From Cervus elaphus (taxonomy: Eukaryota > Chordata > Mammalia > Artiodactyla > Cervidae): DNA of 64,000 bases. The DNA is taken from positions 6,262,001 to 6,326,000 of the forward strand of contig NC_057827.1 in assembly GCF_910594005.1 (NCBI RefSeq). Reading direction: 5' to 3'. The first letter of the stretch is position 1. Every line of letters begins with the position of its first letter. A program made the position numbers and the translations under genes. Under the pieces are notes generated by a model. The model did not search any database and was not told the DNA's origin. It saw only the letters and a program-made list of their open reading frames with translations. Of the stretch, positions 35,513 to 49,174 are shown one piece after another.

Positions 35513-38244
35513 CCTTGAAGAGTTGCAATAAGAGAGGCCAAGCAACCAGCCCTGTGGGTTGTTATGTGGTGTGTGCACATGCCCCTTGGCCGCCATTTGT
35601 CCCCTGGGCCTGGAATTACCTAGGCTCCCTAAGGTTGGGGCCAGTCAGCCGGCCCTGATAGCACCAATGTGTTGGCCCCATGGCAATGGAGCATCAAGCT
35701 TGGAGGCCCATGGTTCTGGTAGAGTTTGGTCATTGGTTGGAATACCCAGGCTGACTCAATGTAGGAGCCAGCAGCTCCCATGGCGCTATGGCAGAGACCT
35801 GTGGCATCCAGGGTCTTCCCCTGACAGGTCTTCTGAAGTCTTCATGAAAGCATCCTTAGTGATCTGTGTGCACGCGGTCATTTTGCCCACCGTCATCCTG
35901 TGGGTGTTCTTGCTTGAGGATTATCCCTGTGTGTGCCGAGGCCTTGGAGGCTTCAGATTTGGGTGAGTGACCCTTGGGGCAGGATGAGTCCAATGTGGAC
36001 CACGCCCTGCATTATGGGAGCTTTCTGTAGGCTGTGGTCAGTAGCCTGGTCCCTACAGGGTGTGGATGTGAGGATAATCTGGCCAGGAAAGGGACCTGTT
36101 TCTGTGGGACTGACCCCTGGATCCTGGTACGTGAGGAAGTCCAAGTCCCATCCTTACTTTCTGTCAGAGGCCGCCCAATGAGTAGACTGACTGGCAGGAA
36201 GAGACGCATGCCTTGAATTCTGCTCCTATTCGAGGGTGCGCTGGGCCGAATCTGCCCTAGTGCCAAGTTCACCTTACTCTGTAGTTCTCTGGGAAACTTT
36301 TCTGGTTAGGGTGGAGGTGAACCTTGTGCCAAGGACCCCTGAGCTGTAGTAGTAGCTACAGTCTCAGGGTACGTGGCATTCACACAGATGCTCTGCAAGG
36401 TGTCCTTGGGCAGTCAGATTTCTGTGCTTTGGTCAGACATCATGGGTCATGGAGACTGGGAGCCTAGAGCCTACATCAACAGCCCCTCAGTGAAATTTTG
36501 CATGGGGCTGAAGGAAGATGCCAGGTGTCATCCCCCATGTCGTGGAAGGACATAGGGTCAGGGCTCCATGACGACGGCATGCGTGTTCAGACTGTAGGGC
36601 CTTTCAATGCGGGCACTGAGACTAGGCTACCTGGACATATTTCTGGACACACCCCCAAATTGCCGAGAGTGCATTCTTGTTGGTACACCGGGACACAGGC
36701 ACTCAACCCCACATCGAATCCCCTGCCACCCATGCATGCTGAGTCAGAAAGACACCCACATGACCTTGAGCTTAATTTGCTGCACTCTTTTGAACGGTAG
36801 GTCACCAGTTGTCTGTAAGGGATGGATGTAGTTGGGTTGCAGATACAGGCCTTCCCCCAGTGAAAGCTCTGCATCAGTGTTCCTCAGTGAGAGCCCAAGT
36901 CCACATCTCAAGTGTTCCTGTGCTTTCTGTCCCCTTGTCAGGTGCAGTTGCCAGATATGGCTGTCCATGACCCAGGAGACGAAGGTCCGCCCATGAGGCG
37001 GCGACTCGAGGTGCAAGGGAGTCCGGCAAGAAGTGTGGCGGCCCAGGGTGGTGCCAGGTCTTTTTAGATCACCAAGCACGGTACGGCTTCTCCTGCCCCA
37101 AGACGTGTCGTGAATTTCAGGTTTCCTGGCACTGCCTGAGTGGCTGTACGTATGGAGGGACCGTTCCTCTTGCTGAGAAGCCTGGGGGCTCTGAGTTGCC
37201 CCTGCTGCTGGAGGACTCCCAGGTCACTGGCTCCTCCTTGGAGCGGCGCTGCCTGCCCTGTGGAGGTGGGAAGCCAGCCAGCACGTGCTCGGATCGATGA
37301 CGACACCCTCTCATGCATTCCTTGGAAAATCTGAACAAAATGAGTGAGAACTCACTACCGTCTCCTCATCGAAACTGAGGTCCAGCACTTTGCCTCCCTT
37401 GGGGTTGAGGGTGGGACTGGTTAGCAAGAGGGCTTCTCTGACTGCGTCACACACACGCAAGTAGGAGCCAGGTCCCCACTATTTGCGAGGCTCCCATCTG
37501 CGGGTGGGCCGTGTACAGATGTTCGAGCGGCCTTCTTGGAATGTGGGGTCCATGTTGAAGGGCACTGAGGAGCAGAAGAGGCATCCGGCTTGTCCAGTGG
37601 TGGTAGGTGTCGCAGTAAATCCTGACATCGGACAGTGAGTTCTTCTCTCAGAGCGGTGCATTTTGTCCTGGTTCCTGCTGCAAGTGTGCTAATTGGGGCT
37701 CTCGTGATGTCGATTGTGACGCAAGGAAGCTTCTTTGGTGTCTGATTGGAGGCCCAGGTGAGATCTGAGGCCCTGCCCATTGCGGCCCTTTGGGTTGGTG
37801 AGATTGCTGAGTACGCTGTGGGCTGCAGCGGCTGCAGAGACCTAGGGGAACGGTGGCAGTTGTGAAAGTTAATAGGCCTCATTTCTGCCCTTGGCAGTTC
37901 CTGAGTTGCAAGTCCTGTCACATGCTTGAGTCTTGGAGGTCGCCATGGACTGTGTTGTGGTCACAGGCCTGCATTGCTCCTGCAGGTTGACCAGAGCCCC
38001 AGAGGCGAATGGTTGGGCAGGTGAGGAAAAGCGCAGTGTGATTGCCTGGGATGTTATGTCTGCTGAGGCTGCAGGCACTGTCGTTCTGTTCTCACTGATA
38101 CATAGTGTGGTCCTTTTGAAGCTGCCCTCAGCTGGGTACAGAGGAGAGGGCATTGCTTGTGCCAGGGAGGCTCAGTGAGAGGTGACCTTTGTGTCCTTGG
38201 TGGCCTGCTGCCAGTAGAAAGACTCCCCAAGTGTATCTTTGGTG
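35513..38244 (+). repeat. Repeat unit 14
   Basis: Length 2,732 bp. It shares a set of rare alleles with unit 19 only: CAGCACTTTGCC just after the snoRNA, CTGACATCGG, CTTCTTTGGTG, CCCTGCCCATTG and GTACGCTGTG. It differs from unit 19 at TTTTTAGATC near 37065 and CCCACTATTTG near 37476. Candidate exon e is 37898-38020. Confidence 0.95.
37291..37383 (+). ncRNA. SNORD116: Box C/D snoRNA SNORD116, copy 14
   Basis: Consensus over the mature RNA; box C 37297-37303, D' 37331-37334, C' 37341-37347, D 37375-37378. The first bases beyond the 3' end change from CACGTTG to CACTTTG. Confidence 0.95.
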
Positions 38245-40976
38245 CCTTGAAGAGTTGCAATAAGAGAGGCCAAGCAACCAGCCCTGTGGGTTGTTATGTG
38301 GTGTGTGCACATGCCCCATGGCCGCCATTTGTCCCCTGGGCCTGGAATTACCTAGGCTCCCTAAGGTTGGGTCCAGTCAGCCGGCCCTGATAGCACCAAT
38401 GTGTTGGCCCCCTGGCAATGGAGCATCAAGCTTGGAGGCCCATGGTTCTGGTAGAGTTTGGTCATTGGTTGGAATAGCCAGGCTGACTGAATGTAGGAGC
38501 CAGCAGCTCCCATGGTGCTATGGCAGAGACCTGTGGCATCCAGGGTCTTCCCCTGACAGGTCTTCTGAAGTCTTCATGAAAGCATCCTTAGTGATCTGTG
38601 TGCACGCGGTCATTTTGCCCACCGTCATCCTGTGGGTGTTCCTGCTTGAGGATTGTCCCTGTGTGTGCCGAGGCCTTGGAGGCTTCAGATTTGGGTGAGT
38701 GACCCTTGGGGCAGGATGAGTCCAATGTGGACCACGCCCTGCATTATGGGAGCTTTCTGTAGGCTGTGGTCAGTAGCCTGGTCCCTACAGGGTGTGGATG
38801 TGAGGATAATCTGGCCAGGAAAGGGACCAGTTTCTTTGGGACTGACCCCTGGATCCTGGTACGTGAGGAAGTCCAAGTCCCATCCTTACTTTCTGTCAGA
38901 GGCCGCCCAATGAGTAGACTGACTGGCAGGAAGAGACGCATGCCTTGAATTCTGCTCCTATTCGAGGGTGCGCTGGGCCGAATCTGCCCTAGTGCCAAGT
39001 TCACCTTACTCTGTAGTTCTCTGGGAAACTTTTCTGGTTAGGGTGGAGGTGAACCTTGTGCCAAGGACCCCTGAGCTGTAGTAGTAGCTACAGTCTCAGG
39101 GTACGTGGCATTCACACAGATGCTCTGCAAGGTGTCCTTGGGCAGTCAGATTTCTGTGCTTTGGTCAGACATCATGGGTCATGGAGACTGGGAGCCTAGA
39201 GCCTACGTCAACAGCCCCTCAGTGAAATTTTGCATGGGGCTGAAGGAAGATGCCAGGTGTCATCCCCCGTGTCGTGGGAGGACAGGAGGTGAGGGCTCCA
39301 TGACGACGGCATGGGTGTTCAGAATGTAGGGCCTTCCAATGCAGGCACTGAGACTTTGCTACCTGGGCATATTTCTGGACACACCCCCAAATTGCCGAGA
39401 GTTCATTCTTGTTGGTACACCGGGACACAGGCACTCAACCCCACATCGAATCCCCTGCCACCCATGCATGCTGAGTCAGAAAGACATCCACATGACCTTG
39501 AGCTTAATTTGCTGCACTCTTTTGAACGGTAGGTCACCAGTTGTCTGTAAGGGATGGATGTAGTTGGGTTGAAGATACAGGCCTTCCCCCAGTGAAAGCT
39601 CTGCATCAGTGTTCCTCAGTGAGAGCCCAAGTCCACATCTCAAGTGTTCCTGTGCTTTCTGTCCCCTTGTCAGGTGCAGTTGCCAGATATGGCTGTCCAT
39701 GACCCAGGAGACGAAGGTCCGCCCATGAGGCGGCGGCTCGAGGTGCAAGGGAGTCCGGCAAGAAGTGTGGCGGCCCAGGGTGGTGCCAGGTCTTTTTGGA
39801 TCACCAAGCACGGTACGGCTTCTCCTGCCCCAAGACGTGTCGTGAATTTCAGGTTTCCTGGCACTGCCTGAGTGGCTGTACGTATGGAGGGACCATTCCT
39901 CTTGCTGAGAAGCCTGGGGGCTCTGAGTTGCCCCGGCTGCTGGAGGACTCCCAGGTCACTGGCTCCTCCTTGGAGCGGCGCTGCCTGCCCTGTGGAGGTG
40001 GGAAGCCAGCCAGCACGTGCTCGGATCGATGACGACACCCTCTCATGCATTCCTTGGAAAATCTGAACAAAATGAGTGAGAACTCACTACCGTCTCCTCA
40101 TCGAAACTGAGGTCCAGCACGTTGCCTCCCTTGGGGTTAAGGGTGGGACTGTTTAGCAAGAGGGCTTCTCTGACTGCGTCACACACACGCAAGTAGGAGC
40201 CAGGTCCCCACCATTTGCGAGGCTCCCATCTGCGGGTGGGCCGTGTACAGATGTTCGAGCGGCCTTCTTGGAATGTGGGGTCCATGTTGAAGGGCACTGA
40301 GGAGCAGAAGAGGCATCCGGCTTGTCCAGTGGTGGTAGGTGTCGCAGTAGATCCTGGCATCGGACAGTGAGTTCTTCTCTCAGAGCGGTGCATTTTGTCC
40401 TGGTTCCTGCTGCAAGTGTGCTAATTGGGGCTCTCGTGATGTCGATTGTGACGCAAGGAAGCTTCTGTGGTGTCTGATTGGAGGCCCAGGTGAGATCTGA
40501 GGCCCTCGCCACTGTGGCCCTTTGGGTTGGTGAGATTGCTGAGTACCCTGTGGGCTGCAGCGGCTGCAGAGACCTAGGGGAACGGTGGCAGTTGTGAAAG
40601 TTAATAGGCCTCATTTCTGCCCTTGGCAGTTCCTGAGTTGCAAGTCCTGTCACATGCTTGAGTCTTGGAGGTCGCCATGGACTGTGTTGTGGTCACAGGC
40701 CTGCATTGCTCCTGCAGGTTGACCAGAGCCCCAGAGGAGAATGGTTGGGCAGGTGAGGAAAAGCGCAGTGTGATTGCCTGGGATGTTATGTCTGCTGAGG
40801 CTGCAGGCACTGTCGTTCTGTTCTCACTGATACATAGTGTGGTCCTTTTGAAGCTGCCCTCAGCTGGGTACAGAGGAGAGGGCATTGCTTGTGCCTGGGA
40901 GGCTCAGTGAGAGGTGACCTTTGTGTCCTTGGTGGCCTGCTGCCAGTAGAAGGACTCCCCAAGGGTATCTTTGGTG
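38245..40976 (+). repeat. Repeat unit 15
   Basis: Length 2,732 bp, paired with unit 20 by GGGTCCAGTC, GAGTTCATTC, GGTTGAAGATAC, GGGACCATTCC, GGACTGTTTAGC and GCCACTGTGG. Candidate exon e is 40630-40752. Confidence 0.95.
40023..40115 (+). ncRNA. SNORD116: Box C/D snoRNA SNORD116, copy 15
   Basis: Consensus copy; box C 40029-40035, D' 40063-40066, C' 40073-40079, D 40107-40110. Confidence 0.95.
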
Positions 40977-43705
40977 CCTTGAAGAGTTGCAATAAGAGAG
41001 GCCAAGCAACCAGCCCTGTGGGTTGTTATGTGGTGTGTGCACATGCCCCATGGCCGCCATTTGTCCCCTGGGCCTGGAATTACCTAGGCTCCCTAAGGTT
41101 GGGGCCAGTCAGCCGGCCCTGATAGCACCAATGTGTTGGCCCCCTGGCAATGGAGCATCAGGCTTGGAGGACCATGGTTCTGGTAGAGTTTGGTCATTGG
41201 TTGGAATAGCCAGGCTGACTGAATGTAGGAGCCAGCAGCCCCCATGGCGCTATGGCAGAGACCTGTGGCATCCAGGGTCTTCCCCTGACAGGTCTTCTGA
41301 AGTCTTCATGAAAGCATCCTTAGTGATCTGTGTGCACGCGGTCATTTTGCCCACCGTCATCCTGTGGGTGTTCCTGCTTGAGGATTGTCCCTGTGTGTGC
41401 CGAGGCCTTGGAGGCTTCAGATTTGGGTGAGTGACCCTTGGGGCAGGATGAGTCCAATGTGGACCACGCCCTGCATTATGGGAGCTTTCTGTAGGCTGTG
41501 GTCAGTAGCCTGGTCCCTACAGGGTGTGGATGTGAGGATAATCTGGCCAGAAAAGGGACCAGTTTCTATGGGACTGACCCCTGGATCCTGGTACGTGAGG
41601 AAGTCCAAGTCCCATCCTTACTTTCTGTCAGAGGCCGCCCAATGAGTAGACTGACTGGCAGGAAGAGACGCATGCCTTGAATTCTGCTCCTATTCGAGGG
41701 TGCGCTGGGCCGAATCTGCCCTAGTGCCAAGTTCACCTTACTCTGTAGTTCTCTGGGAAACTTTTCTGGTTAGGGTGGAGGTGAACCTTGTGCCAAGGAC
41801 CCCTGAGCTGTAGTAGTAGCTACAGTCTCAGGGTACGTGGCATTCACACAGATGCTCTGCAAGGTGTCCTTGGGCAGTCAGATTTCTGTGCTTTGGTCAG
41901 ACATCATGGGTCATGGAGACTGGGAGCCTAGAGCCTACGTCAACAGCCCCTCAGTGAAATTTTGCATGGGGCTGAAGGAAGATGCCAGGTGTCATCCCGC
42001 ATGTCGTGGGAGGACAGGAGGTCAGGGCTCCATGACGACGGCATGCGTGTTCAGACTGTAGGGCCTTTCAATGCGGGCACTGAGACTAGGCTACCTGGAC
42101 ATATTTCTGGACACACCCCCAAATTGCCGAGAGTGCATTCTTGTTGGTACACCAGGACACAGGCACTCAACCCCACATCGAATCCCCTGCCACCCATGCA
42201 TGCTGAGTCAGAAAGACATCCACATGACGTTGAGCTTAATTTGCTGCACTCTTTTGAACGGTAGGTCACCAGTTTTCTGTAAGGGATGGATGTAGTTGGG
42301 TTCCAGATACAGGCCTTCCCCCAGTGAAAGCTCTGCATCAGTGTTCCTCAGTGAGAGCCCAAGTCCACATCTCAAGTGTTCCTGTGCTTTCTGTCCCCTT
42401 GTCAGGTGCAGTTGCCAGATATGGCTGTCCATGACCCAGGAGACGAAGGCCCGCCCATGAGGCGGCGGCTCGAGGTGCAAGGGAGTCCGGCAAGAAGTGT
42501 GGCGGCCCAGGGTGGTGCCAGGTCTTTTTGGATCACCGAGCACGGTACGGCTTCTCCTGCCCCAAGACGTGTCGTGAATTTCAGGTTTCCTGGCACTGCC
42601 TGAGTGGCTGTACGTATGGAGGGACCGTTCCTCTTGCTGAGAAGCCTGGGGGCTCTGAGTTGCCCCTGCTGCTGGAGGACTCCCAGGTCACTGGCTCCTC
42701 CTTGGAGCGGCGCTGCCTGCCCTGTGGAGGTGGGGAGCCAGGCAGCACGTGCTCGGATCGATGACGACACCCTCTCATGCATTCCTTGGAAAATCTGAAC
42801 AAAATGAGTGAGAACTCACTACCGTCTCCTCATCGAAACTGAGGTCCAGCACGTTGCCTCCCTTGGGGTTGAGGGTGGGACTGGTTAGCAAGAGGGCTTC
42901 TCTGACTGCGTCACACACACGCAAGTAGGAGCCAGGTCCCCACCATTTGCGAGGCTCCCATCTGCGGGTGGGCCGTGTACAGATGTTCGAGCGGCCTTCT
43001 TGGAATGTGGGGTCCATGGTGAAGGGCACTGAGGAGCAGAAGAGGCATCCGGCTTGTCCAGTGGTGGTAGGTGTCGCAGTAGATCCTGGCATCGGACAGT
43101 GAGGTCTTCTCTCAGAGCGGTGCATTTTGTCCTGGTTCCTGCTGCAAGTGTGCTAATTGGGGCTATCGTGATGTCGATTGTGACGCAAGGAAGTTTCTGT
43201 GGTGTCTGATTGGAGGCCCAGGTGAGATCTGAGGCCCTCGCCATTGCGGCCCTTTGGGTTGGTGAGATTGCTGAGTACCCTGTGGGCTGCAGCGGCTGCA
43301 GAGACCTAGGGGAACGGTGGCAGTTGTGAAAGTTAATAGGCCTCATTTCTGCCCTTGGCAGTTCCTGAGTTGCAAGTCCTGTCACATGCTTGAGTCTTGG
43401 TCGCCATGGACTGTGTTGTGGTCACAGGCCTGCATTGCTCCTGCAGGTTGACCAGAGCCCCAGAGGCGAATGGTTGGGCAGGTGAGGAAAAGCGCAGTGT
43501 GATTGCCTGGGATGTTATGTCTGCTGAGGCTGCAGGCACTGTCGTTCTGTTTTCACTGATACATAGTGTGGTCCTTTTGAAGCTGCCCTCAGCTGGGTAC
43601 AGAGGAGAGGGCATTGCTTGTGCCTGGGAGGCTCAGTGAGAGGTGACCTTTGTGTCCTTGGTGGCCTGCTGCCAGTAGAAGGACTCCCCAAGGGTATCTT
43701 TGGTG
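40977..43705 (+). repeat. Repeat unit 16
   Basis: Length 2,729 bp; three bases are missing within candidate exon e (TCTTGGTCGCC near 43400; exon 43362-43481, 120 nt). It is paired with unit 21 by ATCAGGCTTGG, CAGCCCCCATGG, the CTATGGG allele and GAAGGCCCGCCC. The likeness ends in the last quarter. Confidence 0.95.
42755..42847 (+). ncRNA. SNORD116: Box C/D snoRNA SNORD116, copy 16
   Basis: Consensus copy; box C 42761-42767, D' 42795-42798, C' 42805-42811, D 42839-42842. Confidence 0.95.
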
Positions 43706-46437
43706 CCTTGAAGAGTTGCAATAAGAGAGGCCAAGCAACCAGCCCTGTGGGTTGTTATGTGGTGTGTGCACATGCCCCTTGGCCGCCATTTGTCCCCTGG
43801 GCCTGGAATTACCTAGGCTCCCTAAGGTTGGGGCCAGTCAGCCGGCCCTGATAGCACCAATATGTTGCCCCCATGGCAATGGAGCATCAAGCTTGGAGGC
43901 CCATGGTTCTGGTGGAGTTTGGTCATTGGTTGGAATACCCAGGCTGACTCAATGTAGGAGCCAGCAGCTCCCATGGCGCTATGGCAGAGACCTGTGGCAT
44001 CCAGGGTCTTCCCCTGACAGGTCTTCTGAAGTCTTCATGAAAGCATCCTTAGTGATCTGTGTGCACGCGGTCATTTTGCCCACCGTCATCCTGTGGGTGT
44101 TCCTGCTTGAGGATTGTCCCTGTGTGTGCCGAGGCCTTGGAGGCTTCAGATTTGGGTGAGTGACCCTTGGGGCAGGATGAGTCCAATGTGGACCACGCCC
44201 TGCATTATGGGAGCTTTCTGTAGGCTGTGGTCAGTAGCCTGGTCCCTACAGGGTGTGGATGTGAGGATAATCTGGCCAGGAAAGGGACCTGTTTCTGTGG
44301 GACTGACCCCTGGATCCTGGTACGTGAGGAAGTCCAAGTCCCATCCTTACTTTCTGTCAGAGGCCGCCCAATGAGTAGACTGACTGGCAGGAAGAGACGC
44401 ATGCCTTGAATTCTGCTCCGATTCGAGGGTGCGCTGGGCCGAATCTGCCCTAGTGCCAAGTTCACCTTACTCTGTAGTTCTCTGGGAAACTTTTCTGGTT
44501 AGGGTGGAGGTGAACCTTGTGGCAAGGACCCCTGAGCTGTAGTAGTAGCTACAGTCTCAGGGTACGTGGCATTCACACAGATGCTCTGCAAGGTGTCCTT
44601 GGGCAGTCAGATTTCTGTGCTTTGGTCAGACATCATGGGTCATGGAGACTGGGAGCCTAGAGCCTACGTCAACAGCCCCTCAGTGAAATTTTGCATGGGG
44701 CTGAAGGAAGATGCCAGGTGTCATCCCCCATGTCGTGGGAGGACAGGAGGTCAGGGCTCCATGACGACGGCATGGGTGTTCAGACTGTAGGGCCTTCAAA
44801 TGCGGGCACTGAGACTTTGCTACCTGGGCATATTTCTGGACACACCCCCAACTTGCCGAGAGTGCATTCTTGTTGGTACACCGGGACACAGGCACTCAAC
44901 CCCACATCGAATCCCCTGCCACCCATGCATGCTGAGTCAGAAAGACATCCACATGACGTTGAGCTTAATTTGCTGCACTCTTTTGAACGGTATGTCACCA
45001 GTTGTCTGTAAGGGATGGATGTAGTTGGGTTGCAGATACAGGCCTTCCCCCAGTGAAAGCTCTGCATCAGTGTTCCTCAGTGAGAGCCCAAGTCCACATC
45101 TCAAGTGTTCCTGTGCTTTCTGTCCCCTTGTCAGGTGCAGTTGCCAGATATGGCTGTCCATGACCCAGGAGACGAAGGTCCGCCCATGAGGCGGCGGCTC
45201 GAGGTGCAAGGGAGTCCGGCAAGAAGTGTGGCGGCCCAGGGTGGTGCCAGGTCTTTTTGGATCACCGAGCACGGTACGGCTTCTCCTGCCCCAAGACGTG
45301 TCGTGAATTTCAGGTTTCCTGGCACTGCCTGAGTGGCTGTACGTATGGAGGGACCGTTCCTCTTGCTGAAAAGCCTGGGGGCTCTGAGTTGCCCCTGCTG
45401 CTGGAGGACTCCCAGGTCACTGGCTCCTCCTTGGAGCGGCGCTGCCTGCCCTGTGGAGGTGGGGAGCCAGGCAGCACGTGCTCGGATCGATGACGACACC
45501 CTCTCATGCATTCCTTGGAAAATCTGAAAAAAATGAGTGAGAACTCACTACCGTCTCCTCATCGAAACTGAGGTCCAGCACGTTGCCTCCCTTGGGGTTG
45601 AGGGTGGGACTGGTTAGCAAGAGGGCTTCTCTGACTGCGTCACACACACGCAAGTAGGAGCCAGGTCCCCACCATTTGCGAGGCTCCCATCTGCGGGTGG
45701 GCCGTGTACAGATGTTCGAGCGGCCTTCTTGGAATGTGGGGTCCATGGTGAAGGGCACTGAGGAGCAGAAGAGGCATCCGGCTTGTCCAGTGGTGGTAGG
45801 TGTCGCAGTAGATCCTGGCATCGGACAGTGAGGTCTTCTCTCAGAGCGGTGCATTTTGTCCTGGTTCCTGCTGCAAGTGTGCTAATTGGGGCTCTCGTGA
45901 TGTCGATTGTGACGCAAGGAAGCTTCTGTGGTGTCTGATTGGAGGCCCAGGTGAGATCTGAGGCCCTCGCCATTGCGGCCGTTTGGGTTGGTGAGATTGC
46001 TGAGTACCCTGTGGGCTGCAGCGGCTGCAGAGACCTAAGGGAACGGTGGCAGTTGTGAAAGTTAATAGGCCGCATTTCTGCCCTTGGCAGTTCCTGAGTT
46101 GCAAGTCCTGTCACATGATTGAGTCTTGGAGGTCGCCATGGACTGTGTTGTGGTCACAGGCCTGCATTGCTCCTGCAGGTTTTCCAGAGCCCCAGAGGAG
46201 AATGGTTGGGCAGGTGAGGAAAAGCGCAGTGTGATTGCCTGGGATGTTATGTCTGCTGAGGCTGCAGGCACTGTCGTTCTGTTCTCACTGATACATAGTG
46301 TGGTCCTTTTGAAGCTGCCCTCAGCTGGGTACAGAGGAGAGGGCATTGCTTGTGCCTGGGAGGCTCAGTGAGAGGTGACCTTTGTGTCCTTGGTGGCCTG
46401 CTGCCAGTAGAAGGACTCCCCAAGGGTATCTTTGGTG
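43706..46437 (+). repeat. Repeat unit 17
   Basis: Length 2,732 bp. It is a mosaic: CCAATATGTTGCCCCCATGG as in unit 5, GTATGTCACC and GAAAAGCC as in unit 13, and CATGATTGAG with TTTTCC as in unit 10. Private changes are TGTGGCAAGG near 44518, ACCTAAGGG near 46032 and GGCCGCATTT near 46069. Candidate exon e is 46091-46213. Confidence 0.95.
45484..45576 (+). ncRNA. SNORD116: Box C/D snoRNA SNORD116, copy 17 (variant between D' and C')
   Basis: C to A at 45529, in the short linker between D' (45524-45527) and C' (45534-45540), makes a run of seven A. Boxes are unchanged; box C 45490-45496, D 45568-45571. The same variant occurs in copy 18. Confidence 0.95.
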
Positions 46438-49174
46438 CCTTGAAGAGTTGCAATAAGAGAGGCCAAGCAACCAGCCCTGTGGGTTGTTATGTGGTGTGTG
46501 CACATGCCCCTTGGCCGCCATTTGTCCCCTGGGCCTGGAATTACCTAGGCTCCCTAAGGTTGGGGCCAGTCAGCCGGCCCTGATAGCACCAATGTGTTGC
46601 CCCAATGGCAATGGAGCATCAAGCTTGGAGGCCCATGGTTCTGGTGGAGTTTGGTCATTGGTTGGAATACCCAGGCTGACTCAATGTAGGAGCCAGCAGC
46701 TCCCATGGCGCTATGGCAGAGACCTGTGGCATCCAGGGTCTTCCCCTGACAGGTCTTCTGAAGTCTTCATGAAAGCATCCTTAGTGATCTGTGTGCACGC
46801 GGTCATTTTGCCCACCGTCATCCTGTGGGTGTTCCTGCTTGAGGATTGTCCCTGTGTGTGCCGAGGCCTTGGAGGCTTCAGATTTGGGTGAGTGACCCTT
46901 GGGGCAGGATGAGTCCAATGTGGACCACGCCCTGCATTATGGGAGCTTTCTGTAGGCTGTGGTCAGTAGCCTGGTCCCTACAGGGTGTGGATGTGAGGAT
47001 AATCTGGCCAGGAAAGGGACCTGTTTCTGTGGGACTGACCCCTGGATCTGGTACGTGAGGAAGTCCAAGTCCCATCCTTACTTTCTGTCAGAGGCCGCCC
47101 AATGAGTAGACTGACTGGCAGGAAGAGACGCATGCCTTGAATTCTGCTCCGATTCGAGGGTGCGCTGGGCCGAATCTGCCCTAGTGCCAAGTTCACCTTA
47201 CTCTGTAGTTCTCTGGGAAACTTTTCTGGTTAGGGTGGAGGTGAAACCTTGTGCCAAGGACCCCTGAGCTGTAGTAGTAGCTACAGTCTCAGGGTACGTG
47301 GCATTCACACAGATGCTCTGCAAGGTGTCCTTGGGCAGTCAGATTTCTGTGCTTTGGTCAGACATCATGGGTCATGGAGACTGGGAGCCTAGAGCCTACG
47401 TCAACAGCCCCTCAGTGAAATTTTGCATGGGGCTGAAGGAAGATGCCAGGTGTCATCCCCCATGTCGTGGGAGGACAGGAGGTCAGGGCTCCATGACGAC
47501 GGCATGGGTGTTCAGACTGTAGGGCCTTCAAATGCGGGCACTGAGACTTTGCTACCTGGGCATATTTCTGGACACACCCCCCAACTTGCCGAGAGTGCAT
47601 TCTTGTTGGTACACCGGGACAACAGGCACTCAACCCCACATCGAATCCCCTGCCACCCATGCATGCTGAGGTCAGAAAGACATCCACATGACGTTGAGCT
47701 TAATTTGCTGCACTCTTTTGAACGGTATGTCACCAGTTGTCCTGTAAGGGATGGATGTAGTTGGGTTGCAGATACAGGCCTTCCCCCAGTGAAAGCTCTG
47801 CATCAGTGTTCCTCAGTGAGAGCCCAAGTCCACATCTCAAGTGTTCCTGTGCTTTCTGTCCCCTTGTCAGGTGCAGTTGCCAGATATGGCTGTCCATGGA
47901 CCCAGGAGACGAAGGTCCGCCCATGAGGCGGCGGCTCGAGGTGCAAGGGAGTCCGGCAAGAAGTGTGGCGGCCCAGGGTGGTGCCAGGTCTTTTTGGATC
48001 ACCGAGCACGGTACGGCTTCTCCTGCCCCAAGACGTGTCGTGAATTTCAGGTTTCCTGGCACTGCCTGAGTGGCTGTACGTATGGAGGGACCGTTCCTCT
48101 TGCTGAAAAGCCTGGGGGCTCTGAGTTGCCCCTGCTGCTGGAGGACTCCCAGGTCACTGGCTCCTCCTTGGAGCGGCGCTGCCTGCCCTGTGGAGGTGGG
48201 GAGCCAGGCAGCACGTGCTCGGATCGATGACGACACCCTCTCATGCATTCCTTGGAAAATCTGAAAAAAATGAGTGAGAACTCACTACCGTCTCCTCATC
48301 GAAACTGAGGTCCAGCACGTTGCCTCCCTTGGGGTTGAGGGTGGGACTGGTTAGCAAGAGGGCTTCTCTGACTGCGTCACACACACGCAAGTAGGAGCCA
48401 GGTCCCCACCATTTGCGAGGCTCCCATCTGCGGGTGGGCCGTGTACAGATGTTCGAGCGGCCTTCTTGGAATGTGGGGTCCATGGTGAAGGGCACTGAGG
48501 AGCAGAAGAGGCATCCGGCTTGTCCAGTGGTGGTAGGTGTCGCAGTAGATCCTGGCATCGGACAGTGAGGTCTTCTCTCAGAGCGGTGCATTTTGTCCTG
48601 GTTCCTGCTGCAAGTGTGCTAATTGGGGCTCTCGTGATGTCGATTGTGACGCAAGGAAGCTTCTGTGGTGTCTGATTGGAGGCCCAGGTGAGATCTGAGG
48701 CCCTCGCCATTGCGGCCGTTTGGGTTGGTGAGATTGCTGAGTACCCTGTGGGCTGCAGCGGCTGCAGAGACCTAGGGGAACGGTGGCAGTTGTGAAAGTT
48801 AATAGGCCTCATTTCTGCCCTTGGCAGTTCCTGAGTTGCAAGTCCTGTCACATGCTTGAGTCTTGGAGGTCGCCATGGACTGTGTTGTGGTCACAGGCCT
48901 GCATTGCTTCCTGCAGGTTTCCAGAGCCCCTGAGGCGAATGGTTGGGCAGGTGAGGAAAAGCGCAGTGTGATTGCCTGGGATGTTATATCTGCTGAGGCT
49001 GCAGGCACTGTCGTTCTGTTTTCACTGATACATAGTGTGGTCCTTTTGAAGCTGCCCTCAGCTGGGTACAGAGGAGAGGGCATTGCTTGTGCCTGGGAGG
49101 CTCAGTGAGAGGTGACCTTTGTGTCCTTGGTGGCCTGCTGCCAGTAGAAGGACTCCCCAAGGGTATCTTTGGTG
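46438..49174 (+). repeat. Repeat unit 18, with many single-base indels
   Basis: Length 2,737 bp. It has single-base gains or losses near 47047, 47246, 47580, 47629, 47671, 47741, 47899, 48909 and 48920, which most other units lack. The first part otherwise follows unit 17, the last part unit 13. Its donor-like site reads GTATGT. The snoRNA and main splice-like signals are intact. Candidate exon d is 48582-48687 and e is 48828-48950. Confidence 0.95.
48221..48313 (+). ncRNA. SNORD116: Box C/D snoRNA SNORD116, copy 18 (variant between D' and C')
   Basis: Same C to A linker change as copy 17, at 48266. Box C 48227-48233, D' 48261-48264, C' 48271-48277, D 48305-48308. It lies inside the indel-rich stretch but shows no indel itself. 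Confidence 0.93.

Noticed and set aside
47730..48248. Longest open frame in the window (172 codons, minus strand, unit 18)
   Set aside because: It is a fusion of two shorter frames caused by single-base indels in the stretch suspected of sequence error.
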